Under the pieces are notes generated by a model that did not search any database, was not told the origin of the DNA, and saw only the letters and a list, made by a program, of their open reading frames with translations. Both the position numbers and the translations under genes were made by a program. From NCBI GenBank assembly GCA_017552165.1, contig JAFZCF010000186.1:1-32231 (forward strand): DNA of 32,231 nt, written 5' to 3'. This document shows, piece by piece, positions 15,499 through 22,931 of this stretch; the first letter of the stretch is position 1; each line of letters begins with the position of its first letter. This stretch comes from Clostridia bacterium (GTDB taxonomy: Bacteria > Bacillota_A > Clostridia > Oscillospirales > CAG-272).

Positions 15499-16166
15499 CG
15501 ATAAAACTGTTTTTTCAGGCGATATCAAAGTTTCTGATCGGCGTTTTGCTGATCGCGCTGATACTGTTCCTGTCGGCGGGGACGCTCAGCTATCCGAACG
15601 GCTGGCTCTTTCTCGCGATACTCTTTATCCCGATGTTTTTTGCCGGGATAGTGATGATGTTCAAAAACCCCGATCTGCTCAAAAAGCGGCTGAACGCTAA
15701 GGAAAAAGAGTCGGAGCAGAAGACCGTTCTCGCCCTGAGCGCCGTCATGTTTCTCGCGGCTTTCGTCGCGGCGGGGCTCTGCTTCCGTTTCGGGTGGCTC
15801 CTTCTGCCTACATGGGCGGTCATCGTCGGCGCCGTGGTGTTTCTGCTCGCGTACGTCATGTACGCCGAGGTCCTGAGGGAAAACGTCTTCCTTTCGAGGA
15901 CTGTCGAGGTACAGGAAAACCAGACCGTGATCGACACGGGTCTCTACGGGATAGTCCGCCACCCGATGTACTCGGCGGCGCTGATTCTGTTCCTGTCGAT
16001 GGGGATCGTCCTCGGTTCGCCGATCTCGTTCGCGATACTGCTTTTCTACATACCCGTCATCGCAAAACGGATAAAAAACGAGGAAAAAGTCCTTGAAGAA
16101 GGGCTGGACGGCTATACGGAATATAAAAAACGGGTAAAATACAAGATCATCCCGTTTATCTGGTGA
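15495..16166 (+). CDS. Isoprenylcysteine carboxyl methyltransferase-like membrane protein
   Basis: 223 residues from the ATG at 15495 that overlaps the acetyltransferase stop; the frame is open further upstream but runs through that gene. About five membrane spans are seen. The C-terminal ICMT/PEMT core is clear: GLYGIVRHPMYSAA (149-162, with the Arg-His-Pro-Met of the SAM site), then a hydrophobic stretch and RIKNEEKVLEEG (192-203). Bacterial members methylate unknown acceptors, possibly lipids or small molecules, since prenylated proteins are not expected. No partner in the neighbourhood points to a specific substrate. Confidence 0.82.
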   Translation: MTIKLFFQAISKFLIGVLLIALILFLSAGTLSYPNGWLFLAILFIPMFFAGIVMMFKNPDLLKKRLNAKEKESEQKTVLALSAVMFLAAFVAAGLCFRFGWLLLPTWAVIVGAVVFLLAYVMYAEVLRENVFLSRTVEVQENQTVIDTGLYGIVRHPMYSAALILFLSMGIVLGSPISFAILLFYIPVIAKRIKNEEKVLEEGLDGYTEYKKRVKYKIIPFIW

Positions 16167-16200
16167 CGGCCGGCAAGCGGCAAAAGGAGGGGATATAATC

Positions 16201-16719
16201 ATGGAACCCACGATGAAAGAAAAACTGAACGTCCTGATCGGGCTGTGCGAGGACGGAAATCCATCGTTGTTTGAACGCCATCACGGCACTGACGGGATCA
16301 AAAGAGAGGATAACTTAAAAAGAGCCGCTGTATTTGTACTGATAATTGCATTTCTGCTGACGGCATCCGCCTGTTCCGGAGCCGTCACAACAGGAAAAGT
16401 TCTCCTTAAAGAAGGCACGGTGACGAAAGTTTCCGTGTCGTCTCAGCCGGAGAGCAAAAACTATTCGTTCGACGGGGACGCCGCGCGCTCCGTTGTAAAA
16501 TACTTATCGGGATTGAAACTCTCCGACAATTTCCCGGAAAATCCGGCTCAATACGACGGACAGACGTGGGTTGTTTCCATTGAGTACGAAAACGGAGATA
16601 CCATCACGATCTATCACCTCGGCAATATGTTCATAAAATCCGCCGGCGGTCCGTGGTACAAAATGACTTACTCGGAAGCGAGCCGCTTTGACACCCTGCT
16701 GAACGATTTGTCAAAGTGA
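16201..16719 (+). CDS. Lipoprotein-like protein with an extra N-terminal segment
   Basis: 172 residues from the ATG at 16201, which has a strong AAAGGAGGGG site (16183-16192). The first 38 residues are hydrophilic, and only then comes a signal-peptide-like stretch (LKRAAVFVLIIAFLL) ending in lipobox TASAC with Cys58. A normal lipoprotein would start near residue 39; a second ribosome-like site (AGAGAGGA, 16303-16310) precedes codon TTA at 16315, one base from a TTG start. Either the N-terminus is a leftover of a deleted gene fused in frame, or translation starts inside. The mature part has YFSFDGD-like and WVVSIEYENGDTITIYHLG strands and no known motif. Codon use is more A/T-rich than in its neighbours. 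Confidence 0.6.
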   Translation: MEPTMKEKLNVLIGLCEDGNPSLFERHHGTDGIKREDNLKRAAVFVLIIAFLLTASACSGAVTTGKVLLKEGTVTKVSVSSQPESKNYSFDGDAARSVVKYLSGLKLSDNFPENPAQYDGQTWVVSIEYENGDTITIYHLGNMFIKSAGGPWYKMTYSEASRFDTLLNDLSK

Positions 16720-16747
16720 TTTTTCCAGGTTTGCCGGACCGGAAAAA
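16720..16747. other. Palindromic hairpin after the lipoprotein gene
   Basis: TTTTTCC (16720-16726) pairs with GGAAAAA (16741-16747), and GGT (16728-16730) with ACC (16738-16740). There is no T run after it on the + strand, so it may be a weak terminator or an RNA-protecting hairpin. Confidence 0.4.
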
Positions 16748-16780
16748 CAGTCCCGGCGGCAAGGCGGGGACGGCACGAAA

Positions 16781-17548
16781 ATGACGGCTGAGGAACTTAA
16801 AACATTGTGGAAAAGCGAAGAGAACTGCGCCTTTATCAAGGGGTGGGATTTTTCGCATATACGCGGCCGGTACAAAGAAGACGAGCGCCTCCCGTGGGAC
16901 TACGAGGCGATAATCCGGGGCGTCCTTACGGACGATATGAAGCTGCTCGATTACGACACCGGTGGCGGCGAGTTTCTCCTCTCGCTCGGACATCCTTATA
17001 AAAACACGTCGGCGACGGAGGGTTATCCGCCGAACGTCGCGCTGTGCAAAGAGCGTCTGCTGCCGCTGGGGATCGACCTCCGAGAATGCAATGACGCGAA
17101 AAACGTCCCGTTTGCCGACGGATCTTTTGATATCATAATCAACCGGCACGGCGACTTTTATCCTCCCGAGATCGGGCGGCTGCTCAAGCCCGGCGGGCTT
17201 TTCGTGACCCAGCAGGTGGGCTCCGAAAACGACAGAGAACTCGTCGGAATGGTCCTTCCCGACGCCGAAAAACCCTTTCCCCACGAAAATCTGAAAGAGC
17301 AGAAAGCGGGATTTACCGACGCCGGATTTGAGATACTTCAGGCGGACGAGGCGTTCGGCCCGATACGATTCTACGACGTCGGCGCCTTCGTGTGGTTCGC
17401 GAGGATAATCGAATGGGAGTTCCCCGGTTTTTCCGTCGACGGCTGTTTCGACCGGCTTATGCAGCTGCAGAAAACGATAGAGCGTGACGGCTGTATCACG
17501 GGAACGACCCACCGGTACCTGATAGTTGCAAAAAAACCGCCGGACTGA
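16781..17548 (+). CDS. SAM-dependent class I methyltransferase
   Basis: 255 residues. Motif I is LLDYDTGGGEFLLSLG (about residues 54-69), a form of the usual LDxGxGGGE glycine loop with Asp-Thr before the glycines. Motif IV-like NVPFADGSFDIIINRHG and post-motif RLLKPGGLFVTQQVGSEND follow in the right order and spacing. The C-terminal third (WFARIIEWEFPGFSVD, then a helix) is the substrate lid. The same general architecture is seen in small-molecule methyltransferases; the substrate is unknown. No clear promoter is visible, and the ribosome site GGCGGGG is about 10 bases upstream of the ATG. Confidence 0.85.
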   Translation: MTAEELKTLWKSEENCAFIKGWDFSHIRGRYKEDERLPWDYEAIIRGVLTDDMKLLDYDTGGGEFLLSLGHPYKNTSATEGYPPNVALCKERLLPLGIDLRECNDAKNVPFADGSFDIIINRHGDFYPPEIGRLLKPGGLFVTQQVGSENDRELVGMVLPDAEKPFPHENLKEQKAGFTDAGFEILQADEAFGPIRFYDVGAFVWFARIIEWEFPGFSVDGCFDRLMQLQKTIERDGCITGTTHRYLIVAKKPPD

Positions 17549-17572
17549 CCCGGAATAATCAGGAGACAGGCA

Positions 17573-17656
17573 ATGAAACTGTCGGAAACGTTTGAGGAAG
17601 AGCCCGAAAGACGGGACTTCCCGAAGAAAAAAGCGGAGGAAGAAAACGCCCGATGA
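17573..17656 (+). CDS. 27-residue small ORF coupled to the zinc-ribbon gene
   Basis: ATG at 17573 has AGGAG at 17561-17565, seven bases upstream. It is open for 27 codons to TGA at 17654-17656, which overlaps the next ATG (ATGA). The peptide is highly charged (MKLSETFEEEPERRDF, then PKKKAEEENAR), with no hydrophobic segment, so it is not a signal or membrane peptide. The ribosome site of the following gene (GGAGGA, 17635-17640) lies inside it. Plausible roles are a translational coupler or a tiny soluble partner protein. The ribosome site plus exact stop-start overlap argues against chance. Confidence 0.5.
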   Translation: MKLSETFEEEPERRDFPKKKAEEENAR

Positions 17657-19062
17657 AAGCGTTTGTATGCCCGCGCTGCGGAGCCGCGCTGAAATACGAT
17701 ATCGAAAAAGAGGCGATGACCTGCGAGCATTGCGACAGCGTCATACGCAGGGAAGAGTATCAGGATTATCTCGACAAAAACGGGCTTTATCTCACGAACG
17801 AGCTCGTCTGTCCCCAGTGCGGCGCGTCAATGCTCAGCTACAGCGACACGCTCGCTACGTTCTGCAGCTACTGCGGCTCCTCCGTCGCCTTTACGAAACG
17901 CATAGTCGAGGACAGCCGCCCGGACGGCATCGTGCCCTTTTCGGTCACGAAGGAACAGGCGACGGGACTGTACGAGAACAAACTGAACGAATCCGGCTTT
18001 GCCCGGCGCTGGCTCTTTGAGAACACGTCGCAGAAGATCCTCGGCATATATATGCCGTACTACGTTTACGACACCGTCGCGACTGGACACGCCGTGACGA
18101 AAGGGGAGAGCATCTCGAGACACGGAAGCACGACGACGGTCAGGGAATACCGGATGGAGTTCGATCTCGAGGCGCATTACGGCGACACGAGATTCGACGC
18201 CGCGGAGGCTTTCCCCGACTGCATAAGCGAGTCTGCCGACACTTTTGACGTGAAAAAGGCAGAGCCCTTCGCGACCTCGTACCTCGCAGGCTTCTACGCC
18301 GACGGCGGGAACGTGAGCGAAGATACGTACACCGGGATAGTTAAGGGCCTCGTCGGCGACGACATCCGCGCAAACGGCGTGAAATACGGCGACATCACGG
18401 CCGACCTCGGGAACTTTTACCCTAATATGGAGATAAGGACGCGAAAGGTCCTCCTCCCCGTCTGGCTCAATACGAAACGAAAGGGCGACCGCGTAAGCTA
18501 TTCCGTGATAAACGGGCAGAACGGCGACGTGGCCGCCGAGATACCCGTCGACGCCGGGAGATACGTAAAATACTCCGTCATACTGGCGGCGATCGTCGCG
18601 ATACTGCTTAATATTTTTCTGACGCTCAAGCCGGATCTGTTTCTGCTGATCTCCGAGATCATACTTCTGATCTTCGGAATCAGGCAGAGAAAACTCGCCT
18701 CAGACGTTTACGTCCGCGAAAACCATCTCGACGACATCGGAAGGATAGGCATACGGGAGTTTGCAAAGACCGCAGGCGCCGGAAACGGCCCGAGGATGGG
18801 GGCAAAGGGAACGTCGTGGCGCTTCAGCGTCCCGTTCTCCGTCCGGCTGAAGGGATGGTGGAAAACCCTTCTCGGCCTCGCCGCCGGAGCCGCCGTGCTC
18901 CTCTCCGGGATTGTACTTGACTGGGCGTATTACGGGGTCGCGATTCTCAGCGCCGTCCTGTCGGTATGGTCGGCGATCGACCTCATTAAACAGCAGAACG
19001 TCCTCGCCTCGCGGGATATCCCCGTCTTCACCATGAAGAGAGGGGGCGGCGGAAATGACTAA
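17653..19062 (+). CDS. TFIIB-type zinc-ribbon membrane protein
   Basis: 469 residues. Two zinc ribbons open the protein: CPRCG...CEHC (residues 5-26) and CPQCG...CSYCG (56-76). A long beta-rich domain follows (about 85-300) with GIYMPYYVYDTVATG and VLLPVWLNT segments. Two spans lie near 299-336, then a cytosolic stretch, and two more spans near 398-430. Such proteins are often mislabelled as helicase PriA or 'TFIIB-type zinc ribbon-containing'; the real function is unknown. It overlaps the downstream TPM-domain gene by 8 bases. A constant pairing of zinc-ribbon and TPM membrane proteins suggests a shared complex at the membrane, perhaps in envelope protein quality control (inference). Confidence 0.8.
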   Translation: MKAFVCPRCGAALKYDIEKEAMTCEHCDSVIRREEYQDYLDKNGLYLTNELVCPQCGASMLSYSDTLATFCSYCGSSVAFTKRIVEDSRPDGIVPFSVTKEQATGLYENKLNESGFARRWLFENTSQKILGIYMPYYVYDTVATGHAVTKGESISRHGSTTTVREYRMEFDLEAHYGDTRFDAAEAFPDCISESADTFDVKKAEPFATSYLAGFYADGGNVSEDTYTGIVKGLVGDDIRANGVKYGDITADLGNFYPNMEIRTRKVLLPVWLNTKRKGDRVSYSVINGQNGDVAAEIPVDAGRYVKYSVILAAIVAILLNIFLTLKPDLFLLISEIILLIFGIRQRKLASDVYVRENHLDDIGRIGIREFAKTAGAGNGPRMGAKGTSWRFSVPFSVRLKGWWKTLLGLAAGAAVLLSGIVLDWAYYGVAILSAVLSVWSAIDLIKQQNVLASRDIPVFTMKRGGGGND

Positions 19063-19834
19063 ACTGAGCCCCAGGGCGCTGAACGCCCTGTTCGTGATGG
19101 CAATCATAGTTTTGCTGCTTCCCTTCGCCCTCGACGCCTACCGAAGCCTGAGAAATGAAAAGATCGGCGCCTCTCTCGGCGGCACGGACAGCTCAAAGAT
19201 CACCGTTGAAGACGGTGCGGATCTCTTCACCGACGCCGAGGAAGCAAAAATCCGCGAAAAAATGAAGCCCGTGACGGCGTTTTATCCCGTCGCGCTCGTG
19301 ACGGTCGGCGACACTCACGGGGTGCAGACCTATTCATACGCCTCGAGAAAGTTCGGAGATCTGTTCCCGGACCGCGAGGGAATACTGTTCGTGATAGACA
19401 TGGACAACCGGTATCTGTATCTCTACACCTCGGACTCGAACACCAGACTGAGCACCGAAAAGTGCGACACCATAACCGACAACGTTTACGAATACGCGTC
19501 GGCGGGAGATTACGTGAGCTGCGCGTCCCGGGCGTTCGAGCAGACGTATCAGGTCATGGCCGGCATCTCTATCCCCCAGCCGATGAAGCACATGAGCAAC
19601 GCCCTGATCGCTTTGACCTTCTCCCTTCTCAGCATGTTCATCGTCGCTGTGGCGCTCACGAGGATAAAGACCCCGCAGGAGGTCTATCAGCTCGACAAAA
19701 ACAAGATCAAAAGCGTTCGGATAAGCAACGTTTCGACACAACTCATAAGGACGTATTCGTACAGCAACAGCTCGTCCGGCTCCGGAGGCGGAGGCGGCGG
19801 TGGTGGAGGCCACGGCGGCGGCCACGGTTTCTGA
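19055..19834 (+). CDS. TPM-domain membrane protein with Gly-rich tail (YgcG-like)
   Basis: 259 residues. An N-terminal span (about 10-26) exports the TPM domain (PF04536, about 48-170), recognised by LFTDAEEAKIREKM, DREGILFVIDMDNRYLYLYT and the C-terminal helix. A second span (about 182-202) precedes a cytosolic tail ending in a run of glycines with His (SGSGGGG to HGGGHGF, 241-259), typical of the YgcG/TPM family. In other systems TPM domains have phosphatase activity or help repair photosystem II, but bacterial roles outside that are unclear. It overlaps the zinc-ribbon gene by 8 bases and so is coupled to it. Confidence 0.85.
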   Translation: MTKLSPRALNALFVMAIIVLLLPFALDAYRSLRNEKIGASLGGTDSSKITVEDGADLFTDAEEAKIREKMKPVTAFYPVALVTVGDTHGVQTYSYASRKFGDLFPDREGILFVIDMDNRYLYLYTSDSNTRLSTEKCDTITDNVYEYASAGDYVSCASRAFEQTYQVMAGISIPQPMKHMSNALIALTFSLLSMFIVAVALTRIKTPQEVYQLDKNKIKSVRISNVSTQLIRTYSYSNSSSGSGGGGGGGGGHGGGHGF

Positions 19835-19856
19835 CGGACAAAAAAAGGAGCGAAAA

Positions 19857-20198
19857 ATGAAAAAAATGACGGCATACTGCGGGCTTGACTGCGAAAAATG
19901 CGAGGCGTACAAGGCGACATTGAATAACGACCAGGCTATGAGAGAAAAGGTCGCCCGTGAATGGTCCGAGCTCAACGGCGTTGACATCACTCCCGACATG
20001 ATAAACTGCGAGGGATGCCGCGCAGACGGCGCAAAAACGCCGTTCTGCGAAGCGCTCTGCCCGATAAGACAGTGCGCCCTCAGGAAGGGATACGGGACCT
20101 GCGGAGACTGCCGCGATATACGGAGCTGCGACAAGATCACGATGATAACGGACAGCAATCCGGAGGCGCTTTCCCGTCTGCTCGGGGAGAAGATCTGA
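19857..20198 (+). CDS. DUF3795 cysteine-rich protein
   Basis: 113 residues from the ATG at 19857, which has AAAGGAG at 19844-19850. It begins MKKMTAYCGLDCEKCEAY and continues with INCEGCRAD, FCEALCPIRQCA and YGTCGDC...SC. The dozen or so Cys in paired spacing are the mark of DUF3795 (PF12675), thought to bind metal, zinc or an Fe-S cluster. The family has no proven function. It stands 22 bases after the TPM gene and may be co-transcribed, but its role is probably separate. Confidence 0.85.
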   Translation: MKKMTAYCGLDCEKCEAYKATLNNDQAMREKVAREWSELNGVDITPDMINCEGCRADGAKTPFCEALCPIRQCALRKGYGTCGDCRDIRSCDKITMITDSNPEALSRLLGEKI

Positions 20199-20261
20199 AA
20201 TAGTATTCCGAACCTCGTCCCGATGTTCCTCGAATACGTCTGACATACGCAGGTTAAGCCC

Positions 20262-20813
20262 ATGATTTTGGAAACACAAAGACTTATACTCCGCCCGTGG
20301 GAGGAATCCGACGCCGCGGAATGTTACAGATACGCGTCCGATCCTCGCGTCGGGCCCGCCGCGGGATGGCCGCCCCACACAGACGTCGAAAGCAGCCGGA
20401 AAGTAATAAGGGATATACTCTCGGCGCCCGAGACCTTCGCCGTGGTGCTGAAGGAGACCGGCCTGCCGATAGGCAGCGCGGGGCTTCACCGCAACGATCT
20501 CGCCGACAAGGACAACGAGATCGAACTCGGATACTGGATCGGCGTGCCCTACTGGGGCATGGGACTCGCGACCGAGGCGGGCGCGGAGATGCTCCGCCAC
20601 GCCTTTGAGGACCTCGGGCTCGAACGCGTCTGGTGCGGATATTACGACGGAAACGAAAGATCGCGCAGAGTTCAGGAAAAGCTCGGTTTCAGATACCAGT
20701 GGACGGCCGAAAACGTCCCGGTCCCGCAGCTGAACGAAATGAGAAAGGGCCACGTGAACCTGATCACGAAAGAGGAGTGGCTGAAAAATTGGAGGAAACG
20801 TAATGATGTCTGA
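20262..20813 (+). CDS. GNAT acetyltransferase, RimJ/RimL type
   Basis: 183 residues. It opens with ETQRLILRPWEESDAAECYRYA, the standard start of the Acetyltransf_3 (RimJ/RimL) family. The acetyl-CoA region is ELGYWIGVPYWGMGLATEAG (about 87-106), where WGMGLA takes the place of the usual RGxGxA loop. NERSRRVQEKLGFRYQ follows as motif B. Members acetylate ribosomal protein N-termini or small amines; the target here is unknown. The 3' end overlaps the next gene by 11 bases. Confidence 0.9.
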   Translation: MILETQRLILRPWEESDAAECYRYASDPRVGPAAGWPPHTDVESSRKVIRDILSAPETFAVVLKETGLPIGSAGLHRNDLADKDNEIELGYWIGVPYWGMGLATEAGAEMLRHAFEDLGLERVWCGYYDGNERSRRVQEKLGFRYQWTAENVPVPQLNEMRKGHVNLITKEEWLKNWRKRNDV

Positions 20814-21225
20814 CAAGATCGTGTATTACGACGACGAGTTTCTAAACAAAATCGACATGCTGAGAGAGCTTATCGACGAGGGCGACCATAACCGTCTCAG
20901 GCGGTTCATAATCGACGGTTTCGGTAGGATTTTTGTTCTTTTCCAGTATTATGCCAGGCATTTTGCCGAGCGTGACGACGCGCGGGATTTTGAGAACGCC
21001 GACGAGGAAACCAAGCGCGAGCTGATGAGACCGCTTTCGTACAGGCAGTACCGCATGGTCGAGCGGGCGTTTTCACCGTACAGGGAGGACGATGACAACG
21101 TTATAGGGTCGATATGGGATTTTCTCGACGACGAGGGCAGGATCAAACAAAAAAAGGTCATGAGCGTGGCCGAGGTCGACGCCTGCTCGCTTATTTACGA
21201 ACGGGTCCTCTGCCGGCTTTCGTAA
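20803..21225 (+). CDS. Hypothetical acidic helical protein
   Basis: 140 residues from the first of two adjacent ATGs (20803 and 20806), with GGAGGAA at 20791-20797. The product is soluble, rich in Asp/Glu/Arg and mostly helical in appearance (LNKIDMLRELIDEGDHNRLR, then FVLFQYYARHFAERDD). No motif is recognised. The overlap with the acetyltransferase stop indicates translational coupling, so it may belong with that enzyme. Confidence 0.65.
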   Translation: MMSDKIVYYDDEFLNKIDMLRELIDEGDHNRLRRFIIDGFGRIFVLFQYYARHFAERDDARDFENADEETKRELMRPLSYRQYRMVERAFSPYREDDDNVIGSIWDFLDDEGRIKQKKVMSVAEVDACSLIYERVLCRLS

Positions 21226-21306
21226 TCACGCGACCGGGCGCTACGACAAATAAGAAATCATTGCCGGCGCTTCGCGCGCAAAAAACCGTAAACGAAAGGA
21301 AATAAC

Positions 21307-21702
21307 ATGAAACTTTTAGGCGTTGAAAAGGACGGCGGCTGGCTGTATTCCGAGTGGAATCTCACCTACCGGGTCGGCTGGGAAAACATCTGCCGGGCCG
21401 CGGCTTTGATATATCAGTACACCTCCGACCCCGAGATCATCGTCGGTGACGCCGACGGGGACCGGCGCGCAAACGTAAACGACGAAAACGACGTCATGTC
21501 GCTCGACGAATACGGGCGCCTCACGATACGCGGCGTGTCGCGGATCATAAAGGTCCCTCTTTCGATCACTTTTTTCAATCAGCTCGACTTCGTGCGCGCA
21601 ACCGTCGCGTGCGCGACCGAGGAGTTCGCGGAGGCCGACTATAAGAACTTCAACCTCTCGATGTGTCAGTTCATGGACTCCGCCGAGCTCGCGATGTACT
21701 GA
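21307..21702 (+). CDS. Hypothetical protein
   Basis: 131 residues; AAAGGAA (21294-21300) is about 6 bases before the ATG. It has no signal peptide or span. An acidic stretch GDADGDRRANVNDENDV (around residues 47-63) looks like a calcium-loop or dockerin-like Asp/Asn pattern, but only one copy is present and the rest does not match dockerin. The C-terminal half is strand then helix (IIKVPLSITFFNQLDFVRATV). Function unknown. It is followed by a strong hairpin shared with the convergent peroxiredoxin gene. Confidence 0.65.
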   Translation: MKLLGVEKDGGWLYSEWNLTYRVGWENICRAAALIYQYTSDPEIIVGDADGDRRANVNDENDVMSLDEYGRLTIRGVSRIIKVPLSITFFNQLDFVRATVACATEEFAEADYKNFNLSMCQFMDSAELAMY

Positions 21703-21721
21703 ATGGCGTATATTCAACTCA

Positions 21722-21758
21722 AAACCCCTCCGCGGCCTTTTCGGCCCCGGAGGGGTTT
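21722..21758. terminator. Bidirectional terminator
   Basis: AAACCCCTCCG (21722-21732) pairs with CGGAGGGGTTT (21748-21758), with an inner GGCC/GGCC stem. A and T runs flank it. It separates the + gene at 21307 from the minus-strand peroxiredoxin. Confidence 0.85.
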
Positions 21759-21776
21759 GACGTTTTGTTGGGCGTT

Positions 21777-22247
21777 TTACGGTTCCGCCGTTCCGTCGCT
21801 CAGGATACCGAGCATCTGCGCCGCGTTTTCCGAGGCCTTTACCCCGCCGAGCGACTTTACTATCACTCCGTTCTCGTCGATAAGATAGGTCGAACGGACG
21901 AGCTTCGGGAACTTCTCCCCCTCGGCCGCGGGTCTGAGCACGCCGTAAGCCCCTATCACCTCGAGGCGCGTGTCGGAAAGCAGGATGAACGGCAGCCCGT
22001 ATTTTTCCTCGAATCTTTTGTGCGAAGCCACGGTATCCTTGCTGACCCCGAGAATGACGGCGCCCTTCTCCCTGAACTGCGGATAAAGCTCACCGAACGA
22101 GCACGCCTGTTTCGTGCATCCGCCCGTCATGTCCTTTGGATAGAAATAAAGGATCACCTTCTGTCCCCGATAGTCGGACAGTCTTCTCGTCTCCCCGTTC
22201 TGGTCCGGCAAAGCGAAATCCGGTGCTGTTGTTCCTGTTTCAAGCAT
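21777..22247 (-). CDS. bcp: Thiol peroxidase, Bcp/AhpC-TSA type peroxiredoxin
   Basis: 156 residues from the ATG at 22247, which has a G-rich site (GGGGGG, 22255-22260) and a normal Bcp N-terminus (MLETGTTAPDF). The longer frame from 22310 would start almost at the transcript start and is rejected. It reduces peroxides with thioredoxin as donor. The active site YPKDMTGGCTKQAC holds the peroxidatic Cys and, five residues on, the resolving Cys of the atypical two-Cys class. The usual TPGC is TGGC here, a small departure, since P-x-x-x-T-x-x-C is kept. GVSKDTVASHKRFEEKYGLPF is also family-typical. It has its own consensus promoter. Confidence 0.93.
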   Translation of the reverse strand: MLETGTTAPDFALPDQNGETRRLSDYRGQKVILYFYPKDMTGGCTKQACSFGELYPQFREKGAVILGVSKDTVASHKRFEEKYGLPFILLSDTRLEVIGAYGVLRPAAEGEKFPKLVRSTYLIDENGVIVKSLGGVKASENAAQMLGILSDGTAEP

Positions 22248-22319
22248 TTTTATACCCCCCGATAACCGGACCGCTCCCGGTGCGCGGCCTGCGCTTCCCC
22301 GGGACATCACGGCAGAGTC

Positions 22320-22348
22320 ATTATATCATTATTCCCGGCCGGTGTCAA
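22320..22348 (-). promoter_or_regulatory. Consensus promoter of the peroxiredoxin gene
   Basis: On the minus strand a perfect TTGACA (22348-22343) and a perfect TATAAT (22325-22320) are 17 bases apart. The leader to the chosen ATG is about 65 bases. Confidence 0.85.
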
Positions 22349-22370
22349 TCGGCTGTCTCCGCCGGGTCGA

Positions 22371-22395
22371 AACAAAAGCCCCGCAAAAGCGGGGC
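22371..22395 (-). terminator. Terminator after the ECF S-component gene
   Basis: On the minus strand GCCCCGC-TTTT-GCGGGGC (22395-22378) is followed by TTTTGTTT. It begins 5 bases after the stop at 22400. Confidence 0.88.
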
Positions 22396-22399
22396 GCGG

Positions 22400-22930
22400 T
22401 TAAACGATTTGAATATACGGCTCGGTTCTGTCGATGCGGCAGATCACGCCGGAAAGCGGCACTGCGAGAGAGGACATTATCAGGTCCCCGACCATGTGCA
22501 TGGCGTCGTACGGAAGGCCGGACAGGATCCAGAGAAACATGAGTTTCAGGTTCCCCCCGAGAAACACGGCGCACTGATACGGAGCGTAAAGCGTCCCGTA
22601 AAGCAATCCGTGGAGCCCGCATATCACGCTGACGAGCGCGACCGCAGTCGCCTTTTTCATTTTCCGGGGCAGCGCCAGCACTGCAAGGCACACCGGAGCC
22701 CAGATATAGAGATACGGTACCCACCATACTCCGAAACCCGAGTAAAGCCCCTCGAGAAAAATGAAAACGTAAGTCGGGATGAGCGCTTTCACGCCGTAAA
22801 CAAGGGTAAAGGTCGCGATAAACATTGCGAGGGGGTGAAAGTTGGGTATCACCTCGATCTGCTTTGACGCGAACATCATCGAGCCGAATATGGCGAAAAG
22901 AACGATCTCCTTGACCGTCAGCTTTTTCAC
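22400..22930 (-). CDS. ECF transporter S component, possibly corrinoid-specific
   Basis: 176 residues, about six hydrophobic spans, the size of an energy-coupling-factor substrate-binding (S) subunit. It begins MKKLTVKEIVLFAIFGSMMFASKQ; the small-residue helix 1 fits docking to EcfT. It follows a DUF4430 lipoprotein gene with a single base between. The DUF4430 domain is related to the C-terminal domain of transcobalamin, and S components beside it are plausible B12/corrinoid importers, so that substrate is inferred from the pairing, not read from this protein. The ATPases and EcfT are not in the window and would come from a shared module elsewhere. Confidence 0.8.
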   Translation of the reverse strand: MKKLTVKEIVLFAIFGSMMFASKQIEVIPNFHPLAMFIATFTLVYGVKALIPTYVFIFLEGLYSGFGVWWVPYLYIWAPVCLAVLALPRKMKKATAVALVSVICGLHGLLYGTLYAPYQCAVFLGGNLKLMFLWILSGLPYDAMHMVGDLIMSSLAVPLSGVICRIDRTEPYIQIV

Positions 22931-22931
22931 G

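Noticed and set aside
19334..20816. Two long minus-strand frames opposite the TPM, DUF3795 and acetyltransferase genes
   Set aside because: Three well-supported + strand genes with ribosome sites occupy the region; the minus frames show no domain.
21440..21500. Dockerin or EF-hand domain in the protein at 21307
   Set aside because: Only one Asp/Asn-rich loop-like stretch is present, without the second repeat or flanking helices.
21663..22867. Plus-strand frames opposite the peroxiredoxin and ECF genes
   Set aside because: Shadows of recognisable minus-strand proteins, with their promoters and terminators in the way.
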